From contig CAMLSH010000292.1 of the NCBI GenBank assembly GCA_946482625.1, positions 1-5,361 of the forward strand: DNA of 5,361 nt, written 5' to 3'. Below, piece by piece: positions 1 to 5,361 of the stretch (positions are counted from its first letter, which is position 1; every line of letters begins with the position of its first letter). Source of the DNA: an uncultured Opitutaceae bacterium. Lineage in GTDB: Bacteria > Verrucomicrobiota > Verrucomicrobiae > Opitutales > Opitutaceae. The notes beneath the pieces are model-generated. The model made no database searches. It saw only the letters and a list, made by a program, of their open reading frames with translations, and was not told the DNA's origin. A program made the translations under genes and the position numbers.

Positions 1-13
1 CGTTGTCACCAAA

Positions 14-28
14 CCGGAGCAACTCCGG
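14..28. repeat. Short perfect hairpin, possible weak terminator
   Basis: CCGGAG (14-19) and CTCCGG (23-28) form a perfect 6-bp stem with a CAA loop. A run of five T follows at 37-41, eight bases beyond the stem. It could be a weak intrinsic terminator for a plus-strand gene ending left of the window. The gap between stem and T run is longer than in a typical terminator, so the call is tentative. Confidence 0.3.
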
Positions 29-44
29 AGCCTTCGTTTTTCGC

Positions 45-64
45 ATCCGGCCAGACTACCGGAT
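45..64. repeat. Inverted repeat ATCCGG/CCGGAT
   Basis: ATCCGG (45-50) is perfectly complementary to CCGGAT (59-64), with an 8-base loop. It lies between two other inverted repeats and shares its last base with the next one, so the two hairpins would compete at their junction. No gene is visible here, and the role is unknown. Confidence 0.4.
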
Positions 65-98
65 TATGACTTAAAGGTTTATAGACGATGAGTCATAA
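64..98. repeat. 8-bp inverted repeat TTATGACT/AGTCATAA
   Basis: TTATGACT (64-71) and AGTCATAA (91-98) are perfect inverted repeats separated by 19 bases. In RNA the stem could extend by a T72-G90 wobble and an A73-T89 pair. The stretch is AT-richer than its surroundings. It could be a structured transcript end, or an operator for a dimeric regulator with half-sites about 27 bp apart. Neither can be decided from this window. Confidence 0.45.
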
Positions 99-171
99 AA
101 CGGCGGCGACATCGACTCGCTGTCTTCACGATTCTCATCCCGGACACGCCGACCGCTCCTCAGAATTCTAC

Positions 172-209
172 CTCCGTGAACTCCGTGTCCGCGCTCTGTG
201 TCCTCTGTG
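172..209. repeat. Intergenic 9-bp-period repeat (CTCCGTG/CTCTGTG)
   Basis: Four copies of a heptamer are visible: CTCCGTG at 172-178 and 181-187, and CTCTGTG at 194-200 and 203-209. Start spacings are 9, 13 and 9 bases. On the minus strand the element reads as purine-rich ACAGAG/CACGGAG units and lies about 64 bases downstream of the response regulator stop. From general knowledge, similar ACAGAGGACACAGAG-like repeats are scattered between genes in Verrucomicrobiota and some other phyla. The function is unknown. A T run (219-224) follows on the plus strand, but no stem precedes it. Confidence 0.6.
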
Positions 210-273
210 GCCCAACGGTTTTTTCCTCCCCCACCGCGTGTGATCGAGCCCCGCCCTCCCGCCGCTCACCGCC

Positions 274-891
274 TCATCCCGCATTGATCTGCTCCAGCGC
301 CATCGCCGCGGCCGCGGTGCGGTTTTCGACGCCGAGCTTTTGGAAGATTTTCTCCAGGTGCTTTTTCACCGTCGTGAGCTGCACGTTGAGCAACACGCAG
401 ATGTCCGAATTCGCCTTCCCCTGCGCGAGCCAGTACAGCACCTCGGCTTCGCGATCCGTCAGCCCGAGCGGCATCAACAACTCCGGCGTCAACTCGCGCG
501 CAGTCGTACCCAGTTCCTGGCGACGCTGCATGCGCGCCTGGATCGCGCCCACCACATCCGCCACCTCGACCGGTTTCACCAGATAATCGTCGGCGCCCAG
601 ATTCATCCCCGTGCGCACATCCGGCTTGTCGCCGTGCGCGGTGAGGAAAACAAAGGGCGTGCGCGCCGTCGCCGGGTCTGCACGAACCGCTTTCAACACG
701 CCATGCCCGTCGAGCTCAGGCATGGAAACGTCGCAAAAGATAAAGTCCGGCCGGTGTTCGCGCGCCGCCGCGACTCCGTGGATGCCGTGGCTGGCTTCGA
801 TCACGTCGTAGCCTTCCATCTTGAGGATCATGGCCAGATTGGCCCGCATACGCGGTTCGTCTTCCACGATGAGGATGCGATGTTTTTTCAT
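274..891 (-). CDS. Response regulator, REC plus LuxR/NarL-type HTH
   Basis: This 205-residue protein is a DNA-binding response regulator of the NarL/FixJ type. The REC domain spans about residues 4-122: an acidic pocket at E10/D11, phosphoacceptor D54 in CDVSMPELDG, conserved T84 and K106 in LVKP. After a short linker, the LuxR-type helix-turn-helix runs from about 143 to 198, with LTDREAEVL at its start and TVKKHLEKIFQKLGVENR as the recognition region. Length and domain order are normal for the family. The ATG overlaps the kinase stop as ATGA (888-891) and has no clear Shine-Dalgarno sequence, which points to translational coupling. The frame stays open far upstream inside the kinase gene, but REC homology begins at this ATG, so this start is well supported. 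It is expected to be phosphorylated by the kinase upstream and to control transcription. The targets are unknown; the divergent globin gene is an obvious candidate. Confidence 0.95.
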   Translation of the reverse strand: MKKHRILIVEDEPRMRANLAMILKMEGYDVIEASHGIHGVAAAREHRPDFIFCDVSMPELDGHGVLKAVRADPATARTPFVFLTAHGDKPDVRTGMNLGADDYLVKPVEVADVVGAIQARMQRRQELGTTARELTPELLMPLGLTDREAEVLYWLAQGKANSDICVLLNVQLTTVKKHLEKIFQKLGVENRTAAAAMALEQINAG

Positions 892-2528
892 GAGAGTGAC
901 TGCGGCGTTCTCGCCGACGGCTGTACCCGCGGAAGTCGCACCACGACCTCCGTGCCCCCGCCGGGAGCGTCGCGGAGTTCGATCGTGCCGCCGTGCAGAT
1001 CGACGCAACGTTTCACGATGACGAGCCCGAGGCCGCTGCCAGAGATCGTGCCGACATTCGAGGCGCGCTGGAACATCTGAAACAGTTTCTGCCGGTCCGC
1101 CGCCGGGATGCCGATGCCCCGGTCGCGCACGCTCAACACCAGCCAGCCGTCCTCCGCGCGCGCCCCGATCGCCACCGGCTTGTCGAGTGTAGAGTATTTC
1201 AGCGCGTTGGAAACGAGGTTGTTCATCGCGTGCCGCAGCAGCCGCTCGTCGAGCATCACCGGACCGGATACGCCGTCCGTCGCAACCGTCACCACCCGCT
1301 CCGCGCCGAGGCCGGCGACCACGTCGTCCGCCACCAGACGCAGCCATTTCGCCAGATCGACCGGCTCCGGCTGCAGCACCAGCACGCCGGAATCCGTCTT
1401 GCCGAGGAAGAGCACTTCCTCGAGCAGGTTGGCGAGATTTCGCGCGCTCAGCCGGATGCCTTGCAACTGTTCCTGCCGTTGCGCCGGCTCCAGCCGGTCG
1501 AAATACTTTTCCAGGATCTGCGCCGACGAGGTGATGATGCCGAGCGGCGTGCGGTACTCGTGCGTCACCATCTGGAGGAAACTCGTTTTGAGCCTGCCTA
1601 GTTCGCGCTCCTTGTCGATCGTCGCCAGGAGTTCGCGCTCGAGCGTCTTGCGCTGCGTGATGTCCTGCACCGTCACGCGCAACACCCGGCTCTCCAGCCC
1701 TGGCCGCTGCCGCACGCGCGCCCGCATCATTAACCACACGATCGAGCCGTCCATGCGGATTACACGGTATTCGAGCGCGTTCTCCGTATCCGAATGCTGG
1801 TACACATCCAGAAACTGCCTGAACGCCGGCTGGTCGCTGGGATGCACCCGCGCGATCACTTCCTCCAGCGGCGGAGGCTCCGGCGCGGCGGGAAACGCGT
1901 ACAACTGAAACACCTGCGCCGACCACACGCGGCGCCCCGTCTTTATATCCACCTCCACGTCGCCGATCCGCCCGATCGCCTGCGCTTCTTCGAGACGCCC
2001 GCGCGTCTGCTCCAGCGTGGCGATGCTCGCGCGCAATTCCTCGGTCCGCGCGGCCACCTGCTGCTCGAGATTCGCGTTCAGGCGCTGGACGTCCTCCTCC
2101 GCCTTTTTCCGATCCGTGATGTCGCGTAAGAACGCGGTGAACACCGGCCGCCCCTCGATCTGGAGGTGCGTGATGGTGAGCTCGCAGGGAAACTCGCTGC
2201 GGTCCGCCCGCATAGCCATTATTTCGATACGCCGCCCGAGCACGCGCGTCTCGCCCGACTCCAAGTAACGCCGCATGCCCATTCGGTGCCGGTCGCGAAA
2301 CGCCGGCGGAATCACCAGCTCCGTCATGTCTTTCCCGATTACCTCGCGCTCCGCGTAGCCGAAGGTTTTCTCCGCCGCCGGGTTGAATTCGATGATGCGG
2401 TTCTCCGCATCCACGGTGACGATGCAGTCGAGCGCGGCTTTTAAGATGCCGGTCAGACGTGCATGCGATTCCGTGAGGGCGTGGCGATAGTCAGGAACGG
2501 GGTCCGCCGCTGGAGGCAACGGTTTCAT
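888..2528 (-). CDS. Soluble PAS-PAS sensor histidine kinase
   Basis: This 546-residue cytoplasmic histidine kinase has no convincing transmembrane segment. PAS 1 spans about residues 20-140 (GYAEREVIGKDM, then FPCEL and FLRDITDRKKAEE at its PAC end). A coiled-coil linker covers about 141-182. PAS 2, of the PAS_3 type, spans about 183-295 and ends in VQDITQRK. The dimerisation domain carries H323 in VTHEYRTPLG, the expected phosphorylation site. The ATPase domain has the N box (NNLVSNALKYS, N437/N441), G1 box (D468 in DRGIGIP), an F box (FQMF) and G2 box (GSGLGL, 497-502), so all catalytic motifs are present. PAS 1 has an RDRH-x(5)-RY pattern (H81, R87, Y88) resembling the heme-ligand region of FixL. 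That pattern is common in PAS domains, so heme binding is only a possibility. I chose the ATG at 2528 because PAS homology starts soon after it. An in-frame ATG at 2594 would add 22 residues with a short hydrophobic stretch (LAIGAIISFLAA). The gene is coupled to the regulator downstream by an ATGA overlap. Confidence 0.93.
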   Translation of the reverse strand: MKPLPPAADPVPDYRHALTESHARLTGILKAALDCIVTVDAENRIIEFNPAAEKTFGYAEREVIGKDMTELVIPPAFRDRHRMGMRRYLESGETRVLGRRIEIMAMRADRSEFPCELTITHLQIEGRPVFTAFLRDITDRKKAEEDVQRLNANLEQQVAARTEELRASIATLEQTRGRLEEAQAIGRIGDVEVDIKTGRRVWSAQVFQLYAFPAAPEPPPLEEVIARVHPSDQPAFRQFLDVYQHSDTENALEYRVIRMDGSIVWLMMRARVRQRPGLESRVLRVTVQDITQRKTLERELLATIDKERELGRLKTSFLQMVTHEYRTPLGIITSSAQILEKYFDRLEPAQRQEQLQGIRLSARNLANLLEEVLFLGKTDSGVLVLQPEPVDLAKWLRLVADDVVAGLGAERVVTVATDGVSGPVMLDERLLRHAMNNLVSNALKYSTLDKPVAIGARAEDGWLVLSVRDRGIGIPAADRQKLFQMFQRASNVGTISGSGLGLVIVKRCVDLHGGTIELRDAPGGGTEVVVRLPRVQPSARTPQSLS

Positions 2529-2637
2529 GGTGGCCGCGAGAAAAGAAATAATCGCCCCGATGGCAAGCGGCCGCCGTGCGACATCACTAGCCATTTGGCC
2601 CATCCCGCATTTGCCCGCGATCTGCGATAATCGCGGC
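2529..2637. promoter_or_regulatory. Divergent intergenic region between kinase and globin
   Basis: These 109 bases separate the kinase start on the minus strand from the globin start on the plus strand, so both promoters should lie here or just inside the genes. ATAATCGC occurs twice in direct orientation, at 2548-2555 and 2627-2634; the second copy is part of the 11-bp palindrome GCGATAATCGC (2624-2634). The palindrome abuts the globin start and could be an operator. No good minus-strand promoter for the kinase was found: GATTAT occurs on that strand at 2553-2548 but has no -35 partner. Confidence 0.5.
2623..2631 (+). promoter_or_regulatory. Candidate extended -10 box for the globin gene
   Basis: TGCGATAAT fits the extended -10 pattern TGnTATAAT with one mismatch and stands out in GC-rich DNA. 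No recognisable -35 lies 16-18 bases upstream, which is tolerated by extended -10 promoters. The last base of the box is seven bases before the globin ATG, so initiation at the usual distance would fall on or next to the A of that ATG and give a leaderless mRNA. The absence of a Shine-Dalgarno sequence agrees with this. This is inference from motif and spacing only. Confidence 0.35.
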
Positions 2638-3078
2638 ATGTTCCAAAGCATCACCGCCGACGACCTGCTCACGATCCGCACCACCTTCGAGGTCGCGGCC
2701 CGCGAACCCCAAGCCACCGCCGCGCGGTTTTATGCGAACCTGTTCGCCCTCGATCCCTCCCTGCGCGCCCTCTTCCACGGCGACATGCGCGGCCAGGGCG
2801 AAAAGCTAATCAGCATGCTCCAGATGGTCGTCACCAATCTGGAAAACCTCGACCGCCTCCTCCCCACCGTCCGCCAGCTCGGCCAGCGGCACGGAGGTTA
2901 CGGCGTCAAAGACGAGCACTACGCCACCGTGGGCACGGCTCTGATCCAGGCGCTTCAACACGCAAGCGGCCCCGCGTGGACACCCGAGGCGCACAATGCC
3001 TGGAGCAAAGCCTACGAACTCCTCGCCAGCACGATGATCGCCGCCTCGAAAGCCGCCGCCCAACCCCGCGCGAGCTGA
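2638..3078 (+). CDS. Single-domain bacterial globin (hemoglobin-like)
   Basis: This 146-residue heme protein resembles Vitreoscilla hemoglobin and the globin domain of flavohemoglobins, without the reductase domain. Members are often annotated as globin or 'hemin receptor'. The proximal heme ligand is H85 in GQRHGGYGV. It is followed by DEHYATVG with Y95, matching H85 and Y95 of Vitreoscilla hemoglobin. F46 in RALFHGDM is the likely CD1 phenylalanine, and Q53 is a plausible distal E7 residue. The C-terminal helix contains AWSKAYELLAS. Length equals that of the Vitreoscilla protein. Likely roles are O2 binding or delivery, or NO detoxification with a separate reductase; the sequence does not choose between them. 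The ATG at 2638 places the family N-terminus (ITADDLLTIRTTFE) correctly. The frame is open further upstream, to 2527, but that part looks like non-globin intergenic sequence. No Shine-Dalgarno sequence is visible. The gene diverges from the two-component operon, which may regulate it. Confidence 0.93.
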   Translation: MFQSITADDLLTIRTTFEVAAREPQATAARFYANLFALDPSLRALFHGDMRGQGEKLISMLQMVVTNLENLDRLLPTVRQLGQRHGGYGVKDEHYATVGTALIQALQHASGPAWTPEAHNAWSKAYELLASTMIAASKAAAQPRAS

Positions 3079-3165
3079 ACGTGTCGAGAGCGCCGTCCGC
3101 GGGAGCGCCGGTGGCCCGCCGGCAAAGACTGGAAAACGTCGAAGGTGGGCTCATGCAGCCGTCAA

Positions 3166-3281
3166 TGTAGGGCCTCACCTCGCGTGAGGCCGTTGCGCGT
3201 CAAACCACGGGCTACCTCCACTCGCCTGAGGCCTCCGACATAAAAGCCCAAACCGGCGCAGACATGAAGTCCGGCCCTACA
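3166..3281. repeat. REP/MITE-like element with 9-bp terminal inverted repeats
   Basis: The element begins with TGTAGGGCC (3166-3174) and ends with its exact reverse complement GGCCCTACA (3273-3281). Inside the left end is a perfect 8-bp hairpin, GGCCTCAC (3171-3178) and GTGAGGCC (3184-3191), with a CTCGC loop. CTCGCGTGAGGCC (3179-3191) recurs as CTCGCCTGAGGCC (3221-3233) with one mismatch. Near the right end, GAC (3261-3263) and GTC (3269-3271) close an imperfect hairpin. The element carries no transposase and I saw no target-site duplication. It looks like a non-autonomous dispersed repeat; a transposase or RAYT acting on it would have to be elsewhere. Confidence 0.55.
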
Positions 3282-3320
3282 AAACCCGCTCGTCGAGCGC
3301 CTCAGTCACCTCTGCTGGAC

Positions 3321-3402
3321 CTTCCGCGTTTCCGCCCTTCTGCGCTTCCGCGATAAACCTCATCCCTTTGCTATCCCCCTTTCGCCCCTTCGCGTCTTCG
3401 CG
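3321..3402. repeat. 8-bp-period CTTCGCG-type repeat array, two blocks
   Basis: The first block is four contiguous octamers: CTTCCGCG (3321), TTTCCGCC (3329), CTTCTGCG (3337) and CTTCCGCG (3345), ending at 3352. The second block is three contiguous octamers: CTTTCGCC (3379), CCTTCGCG (3387) and TCTTCGCG (3395), ending at 3402. The second block is shifted by 2 bases from the phase of the first. On the minus strand the units read CGCGGAAG/CGCGAAGA. Comparable CGCGAAGACGCGAAG-like elements are known between genes in several phyla, including Verrucomicrobiota. The function is not established. It lies about 150-230 bases upstream of the first paralogue gene. Confidence 0.6.
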
Positions 3403-3554
3403 ATTCAAAAACGTCCCGGCTCGCTACCCGCCCTCACTACTTCGCCGCTCCCGCCCAACCACGCCTCATCCGCTTTTCCCGCGCCGCGTGACACGCTTTC
3501 TGCACAGCCGAACGGCCCATACCGCGGCGCCGTTTTCTTCGCTACGCTGGCAAA

Positions 3555-4394
3555 ATGAAAACGCCCGTCTGCTCCCCAGCCCAACCCCGTCCCGCCTGCG
3601 CTTCCGGCTGCGACTGCGATCCGGCTCTCCGACTTCCCGTGGGCCTGCTCCCATCGCCCGACCGCCCCGCCGTCTCCGCCTGCCTTCGTTGCGGTGCGCT
3701 CGTATCCGATCTCTGGCCACAAAACACCCTCACGCCCGAAACCCTCGCCTGGCTTGATCGCTGGCCGCGCCTGCTCGCCACGACCGACGGCGATTTCGCC
3801 TGCCTGCCCGCAGCCGTACGCTGCGAAAACCTCACCGCGCTCGCGTCCCTTCGCACGTCCGCGTGGGCCGCCCAGCAGCATCTTCCCCGCGGGCGCCGTC
3901 TCCGCCGTGCCGGCTGGCCCAAGACACCGCCGCCCGACTCGCTCCCGTCCTCGCTTTCCCACTACCGCCTGCTCTGGGAGGCCGCCGGTTTCACGCCTGC
4001 GACCGATCTCGACACCCTGCTCTACTGGGCTCACCCGGCGCACACGCTTGAAAGTCCCCTCGCCCTCGACGCGCTGCTACAACGTCGCGATCTGCGCCTG
4101 CTCCTGCCCGGACTCGCCCACAGTCCGGTCCTCCACCGCCGCATCGTGCTCTGCGCGCTCGCGCAGGAAGACGCCTCACTCGTTTCCCTGCTGCGTCCGC
4201 ACATCCAGTCATGGCTCCAACACCACGAACGCGCCCCCGACTCTCCGCAAAAACGCGCGCTCTCTCCCGAAGCCGACATCTGCCGCGCCAGTCTTCGGGC
4301 GTGGCTGCTCATCCGCGCCTCCGCGAGAAACACGCCTGCCGCGGAGGTCCGCCCCCGCTCTGCGCACGCGACGCCACTCTTCGCCGCCGCCTAA
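3555..4394 (+). CDS. Hypothetical cysteine-motif protein, paralogue 1
   Basis: I do not recognise this 279-residue protein. It is clearly homologous to the next gene product. Near the N-terminus it has C19-x-C21 and, after 21 residues, C43-x-x-C46-G, a pattern suited to a zinc-ribbon-like metal site. Shared blocks follow: AWLDRWPRLL (65-74), LPAAVRC (84-90), GRRLRRAG (113-120), the YRLLWE block (137-142) and SPLALDALLQR (about 167-177). The rest appears alpha-helical, with no signal peptide or membrane segment. Homology fades after about W220, and the last 59 residues (rich in Arg, Ala, Pro and Ser) do not match the paralogue, so the C-terminus may be diverged or decayed. The ATG at 3555 puts the CxC motif at nearly the same distance from the start as in the paralogue. 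There is no clear Shine-Dalgarno sequence. The gene is probably cotranscribed with its neighbour, 24 bases downstream. Confidence 0.85.
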   Translation: MKTPVCSPAQPRPACASGCDCDPALRLPVGLLPSPDRPAVSACLRCGALVSDLWPQNTLTPETLAWLDRWPRLLATTDGDFACLPAAVRCENLTALASLRTSAWAAQQHLPRGRRLRRAGWPKTPPPDSLPSSLSHYRLLWEAAGFTPATDLDTLLYWAHPAHTLESPLALDALLQRRDLRLLLPGLAHSPVLHRRIVLCALAQEDASLVSLLRPHIQSWLQHHERAPDSPQKRALSPEADICRASLRAWLLIRASARNTPAAEVRPRSAHATPLFAAA

Positions 4395-4418
4395 GCCAAA
4401 CGCTCCCACCCCGCCGCG

Positions 4419-5360
4419 ATGCCCCCGCCCGCCCAATCACTGCCTTATGAACGCGCCGTCGCCTGCGACTGCGATCGCACGTTTCATCTCCCGCTGGCCC
4501 TCCTCATTTCTCCTGAATCAGAGCCCGCTCACGCCTGCGTGCGCTGCGGACACATCACCTGCACCGAGGTGCTCTGGACCCACGTCCACCACAACACCTA
4601 CGATCCCCACGGCCGCCGGGAATATCCCATCACCGATGAAACCCGCGCCTGGCTCGACCTCTGGCCGCGCGTGCTGCGCGGAAACAACTTCGACGACTAC
4701 GCCTTCCTGCCCGCCGCCGTCCGCTGCACCGATGTCGCCGATTTCCACCTACAATCCGCCCGTGCCTTCGCCGCCTCCCGTTCCCAGCCGCAAGGTCGCC
4801 GTCTCCGCGAAGCCGGCATTCCCTCCTCGCCGCCTCCGGCGAATCTCCCGGAGCGCCTGAACAACTACCGGACCCTCTGGGAGCTCAGCCGCAAGCTCAC
4901 GCCCGAAAGCGACGCCGCGTGGTTGCTCAACAATGCCCGCCCCGCGTACCGCCTCAGCAGTCCGCTCGCCATCGACGCCCTCCTGCAACGCGCCGATCTC
5001 CCCGAGCTCCTCGCCCGGGCCGCAGCCAGCCCCGACAATGCCGATCGCGAAACCGTCTGCGCCATCGTCCGCGAAGCCCCCGCCACACTTCCGCTCGCCT
5101 TGCCCGGCCTCCTCGCGTGGCTGGAGCAATCCGCCGGCCGTCCCGACACGAATTTCAACGGCCACCACCTGCCCTCGATGCTGGATTTCTTCGCCGCGCA
5201 AAAATCCGCCGCCGCCCAGATCATCCCCGTGCTCGAAGCGGTGAAAACCCGCGTCAGCCGCCACGCCTTCGAGTTCTCCCGCAAACTCACCGAGACCATC
5301 CGCGCCCTCAACGGCGAGCCCCCGCTGCCCATCTCCAGCAAACCGTGGTTCTTCAACTGA
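4419..5360 (+). CDS. Hypothetical cysteine-motif protein, paralogue 2
   Basis: This 313-residue protein belongs to the same unrecognised family as the preceding gene product. C16-x-C18, then 21 residues, then C40-x-x-C43-G reproduces the motif and its exact spacing. Between this motif and AWLDLWPRVL (77-86) it carries about 15 more residues than paralogue 1, including H45, C48, H55, H57 and H58, which could be further metal ligands. The core at 96-155 aligns without gaps to residues 83-142 of paralogue 1, with 30 of 60 positions identical by my hand count. SSPLAIDALLQRADL is also shared. The C-terminal 79 residues after W234 contain likely helices (SMLDFFAAQKSAAAQIIPVLEAV) and end in SSKPWFFN, unlike paralogue 1. 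No membrane segment or signal peptide is visible. The stop lies one base before the window end. The ATG at 4419 keeps the CxC motif near the N-terminus, and no Shine-Dalgarno sequence is visible. It may be the full-length, functional copy. Confidence 0.88.
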   Translation: MPPPAQSLPYERAVACDCDRTFHLPLALLISPESEPAHACVRCGHITCTEVLWTHVHHNTYDPHGRREYPITDETRAWLDLWPRVLRGNNFDDYAFLPAAVRCTDVADFHLQSARAFAASRSQPQGRRLREAGIPSSPPPANLPERLNNYRTLWELSRKLTPESDAAWLLNNARPAYRLSSPLAIDALLQRADLPELLARAAASPDNADRETVCAIVREAPATLPLALPGLLAWLEQSAGRPDTNFNGHHLPSMLDFFAAQKSAAAQIIPVLEAVKTRVSRHAFEFSRKLTETIRALNGEPPLPISSKPWFFN

Positions 5361-5361
5361 A

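Larger units (their letters stand above)
3079..3554. other. Non-coding interval with repeats, no gene seen
   Basis: No convincing gene lies in these 476 bases. Just after the globin stop, GCCGG (3107-3111) and CCGGC (3119-3123) could form a short stem with a 7-base loop, but no T run follows, so it is not a clear terminator. A 116-bp element with inverted ends and an 8-bp-period array follow and are listed separately. CGCTCGTCGAGCG (3287-3299) is a 13-bp palindrome between them. The last 150 bases before the next gene are pyrimidine-rich and should hold its promoter, but I found no credible -35/-10 pair. Confidence 0.6.

Noticed and set aside
172..209. CRISPR array
   Set aside because: Units are only 7-9 bases, with no 20-40-base repeats or unique spacers and no cas genes in the window. 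The same applies to 3321-3402.
219..224. T6 run as an intrinsic terminator
   Set aside because: No stable stem lies immediately upstream on the plus strand, and on the minus strand, where the regulator is transcribed, it is an A run.
340..1080. 246-residue plus-strand open frame antisense to the regulator and kinase
   Set aside because: Its Arg/His-rich composition is typical of the antisense of REC and kinase genes, and the true coding is well supported on the other strand.
274..1926. 550-residue minus-strand open frame including the response regulator
   Set aside because: Only the last 205 residues match a known fold. The upstream part is a GC-rich shadow in another frame of the histidine kinase, Arg/Ala/Gly-rich with no domain.
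2527..2637. Upstream in-frame extension of the globin (37 residues)
   Set aside because: It covers the divergent promoter region and does not resemble globin sequence. The start at 2638 gives the normal family length.
2529..2717. N-terminal extension of the histidine kinase to 609 residues
   Set aside because: It would overlap the globin start on the other strand and adds no recognisable domain. The PAS region begins soon after the ATG at 2528. The shorter extension to 2594 cannot be fully excluded.
3694..4860. 388-residue plus-strand open frame spanning both paralogues
   Set aside because: It is Pro/Ser/Arg-rich shadow translation in another frame. The paralogue frames show mutual homology and conserved motifs, which this one lacks.

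Overview
This is a GC-rich bacterial window with five intact protein genes. It also holds intergenic DNA that is unusually rich in short repeats. The repeat types, purine-rich (on one strand) elements with an 8- or 9-bp period and a REP/MITE-like element with TGTAGGGCC ends, together with weak or absent Shine-Dalgarno sequences, resemble what I know from Verrucomicrobiota, particularly Opitutaceae. That placement is an inference from style; no marker gene confirms it.

Layout. Positions 1-273 are non-coding and carry three consecutive inverted repeats (14-98) and a 9-bp-period repeat (172-209). On the minus strand, 2528-888 encodes a soluble sensor histidine kinase with two PAS domains. It overlaps by four bases (ATGA) a REC-LuxR/NarL-type response regulator at 891-274. 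The pair is one translationally coupled two-component operon. Diverging from it on the plus strand, across a 109-bp gap, is a 146-residue single-domain globin (2638-3078). Positions 3079-3554 are non-coding and hold a 116-bp element with terminal inverted repeats (3166-3281) and an exact 8-bp-period array (3321-3402). From 3555 to the end of the window two plus-strand genes (3555-4394 and 4419-5360), 24 bp apart, encode paralogous proteins of a family I do not recognise. Both have a C-x-C-x(21)-C-x-x-C-G motif near the N-terminus.

How the parts may fit. The kinase should sense a cytoplasmic signal through its PAS domains and phosphorylate Asp54 of the regulator, which would bind DNA through its C-terminal helix-turn-helix. 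The divergent globin is a natural candidate target. Its presence, with a FixL-like histidine in the first PAS domain, raises the possibility of O2, NO or redox sensing, but the sequence does not prove this. The tandem paralogues form a separate unit with no visible functional link to the sensor-globin module. They are the least explained part of the window.
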